From the NCBI GenBank assembly GCA_016713275.1, contig JADJPL010000014.1:62001-126000 (forward strand): a DNA stretch of 64,000 nt. The letters run 5' to 3'. Below the pieces are notes generated by a model that saw only the letters and a program-made list of their open reading frames with translations, was not told the DNA's origin and searched no databases. The translations under genes and the position numbers were made by a program. The stretch comes from Haliscomenobacter sp. Its GTDB lineage: Bacteria; Bacteroidota; Bacteroidia; Chitinophagales; Saprospiraceae. Position 1 is the first letter of the stretch. Every line of letters starts with the position of its first letter. Below, in pieces: positions 34,229 to 43,113 of this stretch.

Positions 34229-35531
34229 TCATTTTTTTCGAAAAAAGATCAAAATGGGCACTCCTGTAAAGTTGTACATTTTGCGGATCTGGTTTTCGAG
34301 GAAGTTTTTATAGTTTTCTTTGATGTAATTGGGGTGGTTGCAGAAGAACGCAAAAGCCGGGTAGGCCAAAGGAAGCTGAGTGACGTATTTGATTTTGATG
34401 AACTTTCCCCGGTGGGCTGGGGGAGGGGTTTTTTCCACGATTTCGAGGAGCTTTTCGTTGAGCTCGGAGGTTTTAATTTTTTTCTGACGGTTTTCATAAA
34501 CTTCCAGGGCGAGTTCGACGGCTTTAAAAATCCGGGTTTTGTCGAGCACGGAAATAAATAAAACGGGCACGTCGTCGAAGGGCGCAATGCGTTCGAAGAT
34601 GGTTTTCTCCATATCCCGGGCGGTGTTGGTTTCTTTCTCGACCAAGTCCCATTTATTGACAAGGAGGACGATGCCTTTGTGCCGTTTTTGGGCGAGCCGG
34701 AAGATGCTGACATCCTGGGCCTCCATTCCCGTTTTCGCATCGATCATCAACAAGCAAATGTCGCACTCTTCAATGGCGTTGATCGCCCGCATGACGGAGT
34801 AGAACTCCAGGTTTTCGTGTACTTTCCCTTTTTTTCGTATCCCGGCGGTATCCACCAGGATAAATTCCTTCCCAAACTTGTTGTAATGCGAATGAATCGC
34901 ATCCCGGGTGGTGCCTGCGATTTCGGTGACGATGTTGCGCTCTTCGCCCAACAACGCATTGGTCAGGGAAGATTTGCCGACATTGGGCTGGCCGACGATG
35001 GAAAACTTCGGGAGCGCGCCTTCCTCTTCTTCGACTTCCGGGAGGTTTTCTACCACCGCATCCAGCAGCTCTCCGGTGCCGCTACCGGTAAGGGAAGACA
35101 GAAAAAAAGTTTGTTCAAACCCCAGACCCCAAAATTCATTGGCTTCGAACAGGCGCTGGCTGTTGTCGACTTTATTCACGGCGAGGCACACGGGCTTTCT
35201 CGATTTCCGCAAAAGATCGGCGACTTCCTCGTCGAGATCGGTGATCCCTGTTGTTGCGTCTACCATGAAGATCAGTACGGCGGATTCCTCAATGGCTATT
35301 TTTACTTGCGACCGGATCGCCGCTTCAAACACATCTTCCGAATTCAGCACAAACCCTCCGGTGTCCACTGCTGTGAAGTTTTTCCCGTTCCAGTACGAAG
35401 GCCCGTACTGCCGGTCTCGGGTCACTCCGGATATATCGTCAATGATTGCCTGGCGCTCCCCGATCAACCGGTTGTACAGCGTCGACTTCCCCTACGTTGG
35501 GTCTTCCCACAATAGCCACAATGTTTCCCAT
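34229..35531 (-). CDS. der: Ribosome-assembly GTPase Der (EngA), one suspected inserted base
   Basis: About 433 residues with two GTPase domains and a KH-like end. The first P loop, GRPNVGKSTLYNRLIGERQAI, is broken by one extra base: CCCC at 35489-35492 on the plus strand should be CCC. With the fix, the protein begins MGNIVAIVGRPNVGKS. The second domain has VGQPNVGKSSLTNALLGEERNIVTEIAGTTRDAI and NKWDLVEKE; the first has NKVD. Essential for 50S maturation, so the break is taken as error. Downstream of era in a run era-der-rfbC-rfbD. Confidence 0.96.
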
Positions 35532-35582
35532 TACCTCTTTTTAAATTGAGCGCAAAGATAATAAAAAAGGGCGCAAGGCGAA

Positions 35583-35701
35583 AGGCGTTTAGGCGTTAGG
35601 GCGTTTAGGCGTTGGGGCGTTTAGGCGTTGGGGAGGAGGGTGAAAGGCGAATGGGGAAAGGCGTTTAGGCAACTAAACTAGCGAGAGGCTCCAGCCTCGC
35701 C
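35583..35701. repeat. ggcgttta tandem array plus a REP-like palindrome
   Basis: About three copies of a 17-bp word (ggcgtttaggcgttagg type) at 35583-35632, decaying copies to 35670, then the palindrome gagaggctccagcctcgcc near 35682-35701, which resembles the unit of the array at 1-415. Lies between era and der on the upstream side of der. Confidence 0.8.
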
Positions 35702-35708
35702 GGTAATG

Positions 35709-36605
35709 CTAAATATACCCCAGCCTCCGGAGCGTCGATTCGTCGTCCCGCCAGTTTTCTTTGACTTTGACGTGGAGTTCGAGGAAGACCTTTTTTTCCA
35801 GGAAGGTTTCGATAGCCAGGCGGGACTCGGAGCCCAGTTTTTTGATGGATTCTCCGCTTTTACCGATCAGGATTGGTTTTTGGGTTTTTCGGGAGACGTA
35901 GATGATCGCGGAAATTTTCGCCAGTGGCAACCCGTCGCGCGTTATTTCATCTTCCTTAAAGGATTCGATGGCCACATCTACGGAATAAGGAATTTCCTGG
36001 TGGTAGAGCAAAAGGATTTTTTCCCGAATGATTTCGCTGATGAAAAAACGTTCGGGCCGGTCGGTGAGTTGCTCTTTAGGGTAGTACTCGGGCCCCTCGG
36101 GAAGGTATTGGAGGATGCGGTGGAGAAGGTCCTGCGTATGGATATGGTGGAGGGCAGAAACCGGAAGGATTTCGTCAAAGGGCAGTTTGTCTTTCCATTC
36201 CGCGATCAGCGCTTCAAGTTGGTCGGGTTGGAGCAGATCGATTTTGTTGAGGACCAGGAAGCGGGGTATTGTCATTTTCCTCAGCGATTCCAGCAGTTGG
36301 TCCTCGTCGGGATATTTTTCCGTGGGTTCGGTTACCAGCAGCATAAGGTCGGCATCCTCAAAGGTGGAGCGCACGAAGGCGTTCATGGCGTACTGCATGC
36401 GGTAAGCGGGGCGGTCGATGAGCCCCGGCGTGTCGGAAAAGACCATTTGGAAATCGTCTCCGCTCAGAATACCGATGATGCGGTGCCGCGTCGTTTGGGG
36501 TTTGGCGGTAATAATGGACATGCGCTCGCCCACCAGGGCGTTCATGAGGGTGGATTTTCCTACGTTGGGCCGGCCAATGATATTGATAAACCCGGATTTG
36601 TGCAT
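35709..36605 (-). CDS. era: GTPase Era
   Basis: 298 residues. GTPase domain: GRPNVGKSTLMNALVGERMSIITAKPQTTRHRI (G1 and switch), DTPGL (G3), NKID (G4), SAL (G5). C-terminal KH domain with the characteristic PYSVDVAIESFKED and ILIGKSGESIKKLGSESRLAIETFLEKKVFLELHVKVKENWRDD. Binds the 3' end of 16S rRNA and assists 30S assembly. Uninterrupted frame. Confidence 0.98.
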   Translation of the reverse strand: MHKSGFINIIGRPNVGKSTLMNALVGERMSIITAKPQTTRHRIIGILSGDDFQMVFSDTPGLIDRPAYRMQYAMNAFVRSTFEDADLMLLVTEPTEKYPDEDQLLESLRKMTIPRFLVLNKIDLLQPDQLEALIAEWKDKLPFDEILPVSALHHIHTQDLLHRILQYLPEGPEYYPKEQLTDRPERFFISEIIREKILLLYHQEIPYSVDVAIESFKEDEITRDGLPLAKISAIIYVSRKTQKPILIGKSGESIKKLGSESRLAIETFLEKKVFLELHVKVKENWRDDESTLRRLGYI

Positions 36606-36660
36606 GAAAAAGGCGTTGTTCGTTTATTTGTCTTGTTGTGGTGATCCCCATCGGAACAAG

Positions 36661-36761
36661 GCTATTTCCACACTACTGGACATTTTGGGAACGAGACGTT
36701 TCGAAAACCTGGAAGGTCTGGGCGCCAGGAAAACGAAAATGTCCAATAGTGTGGGCTATTT
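36661..36761. mobile_element. Second MITE-like family, copy 1, with 7-bp target duplication
   Basis: Terminal inverted repeats CCACACTACTGGACATTTT (36668-36686) and its complement with one mismatch (36736-36754) enclose about 50 bases. The direct repeat GCTATTT flanks the element exactly (36661-36667 and 36755-36761). No transposase inside. A related, more decayed element is at 63611-63727. The rest of the gene-free stretch 36606-36964 shows nothing I can name. Confidence 0.75.
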
Positions 36762-36964
36762 CCCTTTGGGTTGAAAGATACTTCCTTTTGCTTTCCAACC
36801 GAAAAAATTCCAGCTCTTATTGAGAAAAGGCATAAGGAGAACTTGAGGGCTTGGAAAAAGCGAAAAAAAATCTTATATTGAAGAACAGGTTTATTTAGGG
36901 CTTTTCCTATCTGCGGGTTGCACCTTGGCCAGCCAGCACATCTTTTTATCAAATATTAAGTGGT

Positions 36965-38122
36965 ATGCTAGAATTTAAAAAGAACGACCCTCCGTTTTCG
37001 CTTGGGGTAGAATGGGAACTTCAGGTGGTCGATCAACATACGGGCCATCTTACCCCCAAGGCGTTAACTATTTTAGAAAACATAGACGATCCTCATTTTG
37101 TAAAGGAATTGTTCCAAAGTACGCTGGAAATCAACACCGACGTGTGTGCAAATACCCAGGCTGTCGAGGAAAATTTTAAGCAGCTCCTTCCGCTACTGGA
37201 ACCAACCAGGGATGCCTTCAGGGTCCGGTTTGCCACCACGGGGACGCACCCGTTCAGCCACTTCATGGAGCGGTTGGTCACCCCAACTCCCAGGTATTAC
37301 GACATGATCGACCGCAACCAATGGATTGCGCGGCGCATGGCCGTTTATGGCCTCCACGTCCATGTGGGCGCTCGTAGCGGGGACCATTGCATTGTGCTGA
37401 AAAACTTTTTCCTCCGGTTTGTTCCGCACCTGATCGCCCTGTCGGCGAGCTCTCCGTTTTGGAGCGGGGTATTGACCGGCCTTTCTTCCAGCCGCCTGAC
37501 CATGTACGAGTCCTTACCCACAGCCGGGTTTCCTTATGATTTCCAGAACTGGCAAGCGTTTGAATCGTTGATCCAGTCCCTGATCCGGTCCAAATCGATT
37601 CAAACCCTGAAGGATTTGTGGTGGGATATGCGCCCAAGCCCCAAATATGGCACCCTGGAATTAAGGATTTGCGACGGCCCGGCTACGCTCGCCGAACTGT
37701 TGGGCTTGGTGGCTTTTATCCATTGCCTGGCTACTTGGCACGAAGAAAACGAAGCAGCCTGGGCGCAAACGTCCATGTATGCAGTAAAACGATGGGTGCT
37801 TAGGGAAAATAAATGGCGGGCTATTCGCCATGGCATGAACGCAGATATCATTATTTCCAACGACGGCGATTGGAAACCCCTGAAAGAAGACCTGGAAGAA
37901 TGGCTGGAAAGGCTGAACCCTATTATGGAACGGTTGGGCTATCAAAAGTATCTGGGATACCTTCGGATGATTCTGGTTCACGGCAATAGCGCCGACCGCC
38001 AAGCCCGGCTGTTTGAGCAAACCAACAACCTGATAGAGGTAATCCGGCTCAACGTCCGGGAGTTTGAGCGGCAAGTACCGGAACATTGGGACCCTGCGCC
38101 AACTACCCCGGCAGACGCTTAA
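36965..38122 (+). CDS. YbdK-type carboxylate-amine ligase (GCS2 family)
   Basis: 385 residues. The GCS2 start FSLGVEWELQVVDQHTGHLTPKA carries the ATP/Mg-binding EWE motif; further signatures are LFQSTLEINTDVC, GLHVHVGARSGD, LSASSPFWSGVLTGLSSSRLTMYESLPTAGFPY and the late DMRPSPKYGTLELRICDGP. Related to glutamate-cysteine ligase; members make a gamma-peptide-like bond between a carboxylate and an amine, often with weak activity on Glu and Cys. Real substrate unknown. Single gene, convergent with the next gene and overlapping its 3' end by 20 bases. Confidence 0.92.
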   Translation: MLEFKKNDPPFSLGVEWELQVVDQHTGHLTPKALTILENIDDPHFVKELFQSTLEINTDVCANTQAVEENFKQLLPLLEPTRDAFRVRFATTGTHPFSHFMERLVTPTPRYYDMIDRNQWIARRMAVYGLHVHVGARSGDHCIVLKNFFLRFVPHLIALSASSPFWSGVLTGLSSSRLTMYESLPTAGFPYDFQNWQAFESLIQSLIRSKSIQTLKDLWWDMRPSPKYGTLELRICDGPATLAELLGLVAFIHCLATWHEENEAAWAQTSMYAVKRWVLRENKWRAIRHGMNADIIISNDGDWKPLKEDLEEWLERLNPIMERLGYQKYLGYLRMILVHGNSADRQARLFEQTNNLIEVIRLNVREFERQVPEHWDPAPTTPADA

Positions 38123-38687
38123 TCTGCCCATGAATCAGCTTGCCAACCAACTGACATAGCGCTTTCGGGCGGTGAACCCGCCAGTTTACCTGGCTGAATG
38201 CTTTTCCAAAATGCGCATAATACTGGAGGCGGGTCTCTTTCATTTCCTCCTCCACATGATTCAGCGTGTTGAGGTAACAAATCCATCCGTCTTCATCCCG
38301 GATGTCTTCATACCATTCTTCATAATAGCAGTCGTCGCTGCCGTGGAAGTTCAGCACGTTTTCACAAATCAGAACAAACCGGTAAATGCCCTCTTCAACC
38401 ATCGGCTCCAGGACTTCCCGTTTCAAATACATGATGTCGTTGTGCAAGCAATCGTTCCATTCGCCGATGAGCTCCAGAATGGCCGTCCCGTCGTCGTAAT
38501 CGGCAAAAAGTACCTTTAGATACAACGTAGACGATCCAAACTCATCCCATTGCGGGTGAATGAAATAGTTATACACCTTATGGGTATAAAAAAACTCGTC
38601 GTAGGTGCGGCCGAAAAACGGGGAGCGCACATCCTCCGCTGCAATATAATCATCCCTCCAGTTGAAAAACGGCTCAATGTCGTGCAT
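38103..38687 (-). CDS. Conserved protein of unknown function, acidic and aromatic-rich
   Basis: 194 residues, no signal peptide. Rich in Asp, Glu, Tyr and Trp, with segments IYRFVLICENVLNFHGSDDCYYEEWYEDIRDEDGW and a basic C-terminal region (WRVHRPKALCQLVGKLIHGQIKRL). I do not recognise a domain. The frame is clean, the start MHDIEPFFNW is preceded by an AT-rich stretch, and the composition is protein-like, so it is a real gene. Its end overlaps the YbdK-type gene tail by 20 bases, convergent. Confidence 0.75.
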   Translation of the reverse strand: MHDIEPFFNWRDDYIAAEDVRSPFFGRTYDEFFYTHKVYNYFIHPQWDEFGSSTLYLKVLFADYDDGTAILELIGEWNDCLHNDIMYLKREVLEPMVEEGIYRFVLICENVLNFHGSDDCYYEEWYEDIRDEDGWICYLNTLNHVEEEMKETRLQYYAHFGKAFSQVNWRVHRPKALCQLVGKLIHGQIKRLPG

Positions 38688-38696
38688 GCCGGGAAA

Positions 38697-38829
38697 ACGA
38701 TTTACGATGTACGAAGTACGATTTACGATTTACGATTTAGCGAAGTAACGCCGCCCACCAACCACCAACCACCAACCACCAACCACCAACCACCAACCAC
38801 CAACCACCAACCACCAACCACCAACCACC
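38697..38829. repeat. tacga/gattt word array and ACCACCA heptamer array
   Basis: 38698-38744 repeats 'acgatttacga(t/a)gta' words; 38756-38829 is about ten exact copies of the 7-mer ACCACCA. The heptamer tract ends 68 bases before the NadR-like gene. A 7-bp unit is not a multiple of three, but the tract is noncoding, so any phase effect would be on spacing. Confidence 0.9.
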
Positions 38830-38896
38830 CAAAATTACCTGGATTTTGAACATTTTCCATGAGGGCAATGTAAGTTTAACGAAAGGGAAACGGAAA

Positions 38897-39429
38897 ATGA
38901 AGCTACGCATTGCGATCACAGGACCGGAGTCGAGTGGGAAGACTACGCTGGCGAGGGCGCTGGCTAAACGCTTTGGAACGGTGTTTACCCCGAGTTTGCC
39001 CGGTATTATTTGGAGCAACTGGATCGTCCCTATGGGTACGCCGACCTGGAGCGCATCGCCAGGGGGCAGCTTCTGTGGCAGCAGCGCGATGCAGACAGGG
39101 CGAAAGGCTTGTTTTTTTGCGATACCGATCTGGTGGTGATCAAGGTTTGGTCCGACGTCCGGTTTGGACGCACCGATCCGTGGATCATCCAGCAACTCGA
39201 ACAGAATCCCTTCGATCTGACCCTGCTTTGCCATCCCGATCTCCCTTGGGAGGACGACCCGCTGAGGGACAACCCGCTGGACCGCCAGGCACTGCTTTTG
39301 CTTTATCTTCAGGAGCTGAACCGCTTCCAAATTCCGTTCATCGAGATCCGGGGCGATGATCCCGATCTCCGGCTCCGGCAAGCGGAAGTGGGCATTTTCA
39401 CCTGGTTGCAGCACCGGACCGAAGGGTGA
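38897..39429 (+). CDS. NadR-like P-loop kinase (AAA_28), one suspected missing base
   Basis: About 177 residues. Starts MKLRIAITGPESSGKTTLARALAKRFGTVFTPEFARYYLEQL with Walker A GPESSGKT. The frame breaks at 38991-38992: CCGAG should be CCGGAG. The rest (YADLERIARGQLLWQQRDADRAKGLFFCDTDLVVIKVWSDVRFG, LLCHPDLPWEDDPLRDNP) matches the ribosylnicotinamide kinase-like domain of NadR, without the nucleotidyltransferase half. Probably phosphorylates nicotinamide riboside or a related nucleoside. Sits just upstream of the TPP riboswitch but ends before it, so it is not under its control. Confidence 0.85.
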
Positions 39430-39461
39430 GTGGGGTTTGCCTGGGGGCATCGATCTCCCCT

Positions 39462-39502
39462 ATTTGGACTATCCGACGGTCGGAGGACCGGCGGATAGTC
39501 CT
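39462..39502. terminator. Hairpin after NadR-like gene
   Basis: Arms ggactatccg / cggatagtcc enclose about 20 bases that can fold further (ggtcggaggacc). It lies about 30 bases after the kinase stop and is followed by no clear T run. Possible terminator isolating the riboswitch transcript. Confidence 0.5.
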
Positions 39503-39606
39503 GCACGAAATCTAATCCCGCTTATTGCGGGACGGCAAACAGGGGGCGGGTTCTAAATAAATGCATCCTGCCGGGAAACGCAGGCACTAAATCCACGGAT
39601 TTATAT

Positions 39607-39614
39607 TACCTTTG
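39607..39614 (+). promoter_or_regulatory. Candidate -7 box for the riboswitch transcript
   Basis: TACCTTTG fits TAnnTTTG and lies 9 bases before the first riboswitch stem. No good TTTG box at the expected upstream distance, so moderate confidence. Confidence 0.55.
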
Positions 39615-39622
39615 TTCATTAT

Positions 39623-39718
39623 CTCATTTGGGGTGCCAAACGGGCGGGCTTTGCCGGCTCCTTTGGCTGAGATCATACCCATTGAACCTGTCCGGGTAAT
39701 TCCGGGAAGGGAAATGAG
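39623..39718 (+). promoter_or_regulatory. TPP (thi-box) riboswitch
   Basis: P1 stem ctcattt (39623-39629) pairs with aaatgag (39712-39718). Between them are the thi-box landmarks in order: GGGGTGCC, a variable hairpin (gggcgggctttgccggctc), GGCTGAGAT, ACCC-attGAACCTG, and the closing hairpin tccGGGTAATTCCGGGaaggg. It senses thiamin pyrophosphate and lies in the leader of the TonB-dependent receptor gene; the downstream terminator suggests control by early termination when TPP is bound. Confidence 0.93.
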
Positions 39719-39735
39719 GACTTCAATGGCTGCTG

Positions 39736-39774
39736 GCCTGCAATGTCCTCTTATGGTTGCAGGCTTTTGTTTTT
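39736..39774 (+). terminator. Intrinsic terminator of the TPP riboswitch
   Basis: Perfect 8-bp stem gcctgcaa (39736-39743) / ttgcaggc (39757-39764) directly followed by ttttgttttt. It begins 18 bases after the aptamer, the expected place for an expression platform. Confidence 0.85.
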
Positions 39775-39812
39775 CCTGGTTGTCCCGCCCCTTTGACAGC
39801 CTGATTTTCTCA

Positions 39813-42275
39813 ATGTTTAATTCGTTGCACATGTTCAAAGCACTTGGTGTTGGGGCAATGCTGCTATGGGGCATTATGCCTGCTTTCGGGCAGTATTGGA
39901 TCAGGGGAGAAGTGACCGGTCAGCAGGGACAGCCTTTGGAAGGCGCTCATATTTGGCTGGTAGAGACAAGACAAGGGACGGCGACCGACCCGAAGGGCCG
40001 GTTTGAACTGGAAGTTGGGTCCTCCGCCACGCTCACCCTGGAGGTTTCGTATCTCGGGTATTCGACGTACCGCACCGCGATCAGTGCGCAGACAGCCCCT
40101 GCTGGGCTGCACATCGCGCTCCGGGAGTTTTCTTACCAGGTAGACGAGCTGGTCGTGCGCGGAACCCGTTCCGAACGCCGAACGCCCATGACCTTTCTCA
40201 ATGTACGCCGGGAGGATATCCGGCGTCTGGACCATGGGCAGGATTTGCCTGTGTTGCTTCAATGGACGTTTTCTGCGGTAGTAACTTCCGATGCCGGGAC
40301 CGGAGTCGGGTACACCGGTATCCGGATCCGAGGCGCCGATGCCACCCGGATCAATGTAACCATTAACGGCATTCCGGTGAACGACGCGGAATCCCAGGCG
40401 GTTTACTGGGTCAATATGCCGGATGTTAGCGCTTCCGTTGCCGATATCCAAATTCAGCGCGGCGTAGGCTCATCGACCAACGGCGCCGGCGCCTTTGGCG
40501 CCACCATCAATCTCAACACCTCCAGGGTAAACCACGAACCATATGCAGGGCTTTCTACCGCAGGCGGGTCGTTCAACACCTGCAAGCGCAACGTGGAGTT
40601 CGGCACCGGGTTGCTTTCCGATAAATTCACCGTGGACGGAAGGTTGTCCCGGATTACTTCAGATGGATATATCGACCGGGCCAGCGCCGATCTCAACGCC
40701 TACTACCTGTCGGCCGCCTACGTGGGCAGCCGCAGCCTCATCCGGTTCAATATCTTCTCGGGCCATGAAGTCACCTATCAGGCATGGTACGGCGTTCCGG
40801 CAAGCCTGATCGGCGACTGGGACACGCGGACCTTCAACCCGGCCGGAACGGAAAAAACCGGCGATCCCTATCCCAGGGAGGAGGACAACTACCGGCAAAC
40901 CCATTATCAGGCCTTGTTTAACCAGCAACTCAGCAAAAAGTGGAACCTCAACCTGGCCCTGCATTACACCAAAGGGGCAGGGTATTACGAACAATACAAA
41001 GCTGCTCAGACGTTCTCGGACTACGGACTTCAACCGCTGTTGGAGAACGGCCAAACCCTTCAGACCGATCTGGTGCGCCGGTTGTGGCTGGATAACGATT
41101 TTTACGGCGGCGTGTACTCCCTGCATTACGCAGGCCAAGGGCTCGATTTAACGCTGGGAGGGGCTATTCACCGATACGACGGTGCACATTTCGGGGAATT
41201 GGTTTGGGCCGAATACGCCAGCAATAGTCAGCCCGGCGACCGGTATTACGAGAATGAAGCCCAAAAACTCGATGCCAATGTCTACGCCAAGGCCGTCATC
41301 CCCATTGCGGAAGGTTGGTCCGCCTATGGCGACCTCCAGTACCGCACCGTGGACTACCGGTTTTTGGGGTATAACCGGAACGGAGACAATGTCGAGCAGG
41401 AAGCCCGGTTGCATTTCCTGAATCCCAAAGCAGGCCTCCATTACGCTCCGGATGCCCGCCGGTCTTTCTATGCCTCCTTCGCGGTAGCCCAGCGCGAACC
41501 CAACCGGGACGACTACGTGCAATCAACCCCCGAAAGCCGCCCCAGACCGGAAAAGCTGCTGAATACAGAAGTGGGTTACCGGACTCAAATCCGGAATATC
41601 CACCTGGATTTGAATGTGTTCCACATGTACTACATCGACCAGCTCGCCCTGAATGGGCAAATCAACGATGTGGGCGCCTATATCCGGGCAAACGTGGAGC
41701 GAAGCTACCGGGCAGGCGTGGAAGCCGCTGTCCTCTGGCACGTTGGGGAAAAACTCCAATGGAAAGGGAATTTGGCACTAAGCCGGAACAAAATCCGGCA
41801 ATTTGAGGAGTTCCTCGACGAATATGCAACCGATCCAGCCACCCAAACCAGCCAATGGGTGGGCCAAAAGGCCATCCTACACGAGCAATCCGACCTCGCC
41901 TTTTCTCCCGCTGTAGTTGCCGGCGCCGAATGGAGCGTACAGCCATTTAAAGGACAAGCCTGGCTGGAAGGACAGGAACTGGAATGCTCCTGGATGACCC
42001 GTTTCGTCGGGCGGCAATTTATCGACAACACCTCCGATCCAGGGAATGCGATCGACCCGTATTCGTTTACCAACGTTCAACTGCGCTATTCCCGCCATGT
42101 GAAGCATCTGGGAAAATGGGAGGTTTCTGTGATGGTTCAAAACCTGTTTAATCACATGTACGAGACCAATGCCTGGTCTTACCGGTATATTTACGATGGA
42201 CAACAAGCGCTCGATCAGGGATTTTTTCCGCAGGCAGGACGAAACGTGCTTTTCGGGCTACAGGTGCGCTGGTAG
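39813..42275 (+). CDS. TPP-regulated TonB-dependent receptor, probable thiamin uptake
   Basis: 820 residues from ATG 39813 (39831 is an alternative that trims six residues). Signal peptide ending IMPAFGQ, carboxypeptidase-regulatory-like domain (IRGEVTGQQGQPLEGAHIWLVETRQGTATDPKGRFEL), plug (GVGYTGIRIRGADATRINVTINGIPVNDAESQAVYWVNMPDVSASVADIQIQRGVGSSTNGAGAFGATINL) and a barrel ending in aromatic-rich NVLFGLQVRW. No SusD partner, unlike the receptors at 3-14 kb. The TPP riboswitch directly upstream points to thiamin or a precursor as the cargo; this type is known in Bacteroidota as a riboswitch-regulated outer-membrane receptor. The frame is intact. Confidence 0.92.
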   Translation: MFNSLHMFKALGVGAMLLWGIMPAFGQYWIRGEVTGQQGQPLEGAHIWLVETRQGTATDPKGRFELEVGSSATLTLEVSYLGYSTYRTAISAQTAPAGLHIALREFSYQVDELVVRGTRSERRTPMTFLNVRREDIRRLDHGQDLPVLLQWTFSAVVTSDAGTGVGYTGIRIRGADATRINVTINGIPVNDAESQAVYWVNMPDVSASVADIQIQRGVGSSTNGAGAFGATINLNTSRVNHEPYAGLSTAGGSFNTCKRNVEFGTGLLSDKFTVDGRLSRITSDGYIDRASADLNAYYLSAAYVGSRSLIRFNIFSGHEVTYQAWYGVPASLIGDWDTRTFNPAGTEKTGDPYPREEDNYRQTHYQALFNQQLSKKWNLNLALHYTKGAGYYEQYKAAQTFSDYGLQPLLENGQTLQTDLVRRLWLDNDFYGGVYSLHYAGQGLDLTLGGAIHRYDGAHFGELVWAEYASNSQPGDRYYENEAQKLDANVYAKAVIPIAEGWSAYGDLQYRTVDYRFLGYNRNGDNVEQEARLHFLNPKAGLHYAPDARRSFYASFAVAQREPNRDDYVQSTPESRPRPEKLLNTEVGYRTQIRNIHLDLNVFHMYYIDQLALNGQINDVGAYIRANVERSYRAGVEAAVLWHVGEKLQWKGNLALSRNKIRQFEEFLDEYATDPATQTSQWVGQKAILHEQSDLAFSPAVVAGAEWSVQPFKGQAWLEGQELECSWMTRFVGRQFIDNTSDPGNAIDPYSFTNVQLRYSRHVKHLGKWEVSVMVQNLFNHMYETNAWSYRYIYDGQQALDQGFFPQAGRNVLFGLQVRW

Positions 42276-42410
42276 CCTTCGAACCAGGATCCGTTTTGGA
42301 AGAAAGGCTCCCGGTTTTTTGTCAGGCGGGGTACAAACTATTGCTGTTGGCTTTACCGTTATGGTATTGCACCTGAAAAAATCGCGAAAAGACAGGATAT
42401 TTGAACCAAA

Positions 42411-42989
42411 ATGAACACTATGAAAAGGAACAGGATTTCCTATTTTTTCTTTTTTGTCTTTTTAGCTCTGGCTGCTGTCTCCCTGCAAGGACAATCTACC
42501 CGCTCAGAGCAGGAATCGGCTTTCAAAGACCGGATATGGTGGGGAGGCGGTTTTGCGCTTGGGTTTTCTTCTTTCAACAACGTGACCAATATTCAACTGG
42601 GGATAAGCCCGATGGCTGGGTATAAGTTCACGGATCGGTTTTCCGCAGCCCCCCGGGTGAGCGTTTTGATGTCTTATTTCAGCGCCCGTTTGTTTAATGG
42701 CGACCGGGCAAATGAATTCACCCCGACCTGGGCGGTAGGCGCGTTTACCCGCTATAAGTTGATACGGGATATTTTTGCCCACGCAGAATACGAGTTTGAG
42801 AACAGAGCTTTTGTCACCTCCGATTTAAGCGCCCTGTACGTCAATCGCAGAAACGTCAACAATGTATATATTGGGGCAGGCTACAACAGCGGGGGCGCTG
42901 AATTTGTAGTCCTCTACAACCTGAATCAGGAAGCATTCCTCCAGCAATCCCCGTTTGTTTTCCGGTTTGGGTTTACGCGTAATTTCTGA
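42411..42989 (+). CDS. Outer-membrane beta-barrel protein
   Basis: 192 residues: signal peptide (MNTMKRNRISYFFFFVFLALAAVSLQGQ), then amphipathic strands (IWWGGGFALGFSSF, IQLGISPMAGYKFTDRFSAAPRVSVLMSYF, FTPTWAVGAFTRYKLIRDIFAHAEYEFENRAF, NNVYIGAGYN) and a C-terminal FVFRFGFTRNF with terminal Phe, the insertion signal for the outer membrane. Resembles small eight-stranded barrels. Begins 135 bases after the thiamin receptor; may be read through from it, but no evidence links the functions. Confidence 0.82.
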   Translation: MNTMKRNRISYFFFFVFLALAAVSLQGQSTRSEQESAFKDRIWWGGGFALGFSSFNNVTNIQLGISPMAGYKFTDRFSAAPRVSVLMSYFSARLFNGDRANEFTPTWAVGAFTRYKLIRDIFAHAEYEFENRAFVTSDLSALYVNRRNVNNVYIGAGYNSGGAEFVVLYNLNQEAFLQQSPFVFRFGFTRNF

Positions 42990-43113
42990 CTCTGATTTGC
43001 CGGAAGATACAAAAAACGGAATTCGTTCGTTTCTCTTGTAAGAATTGTACTACCTTTACAATGAACCGTTTAGGCGCTATGCCTTTCATTCCCAGGAACG
43101 TATACATGATCTC

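Noticed and set aside
36661..36761. Terminator of era-side transcription
   Set aside because: Inverted repeats are 50 bases apart and flanked by an exact direct repeat, which fits an inserted element better.
38756..38829. Possible CRISPR or coding heptamer repeat
   Set aside because: A 7-mer microsatellite without spacers, outside any gene.
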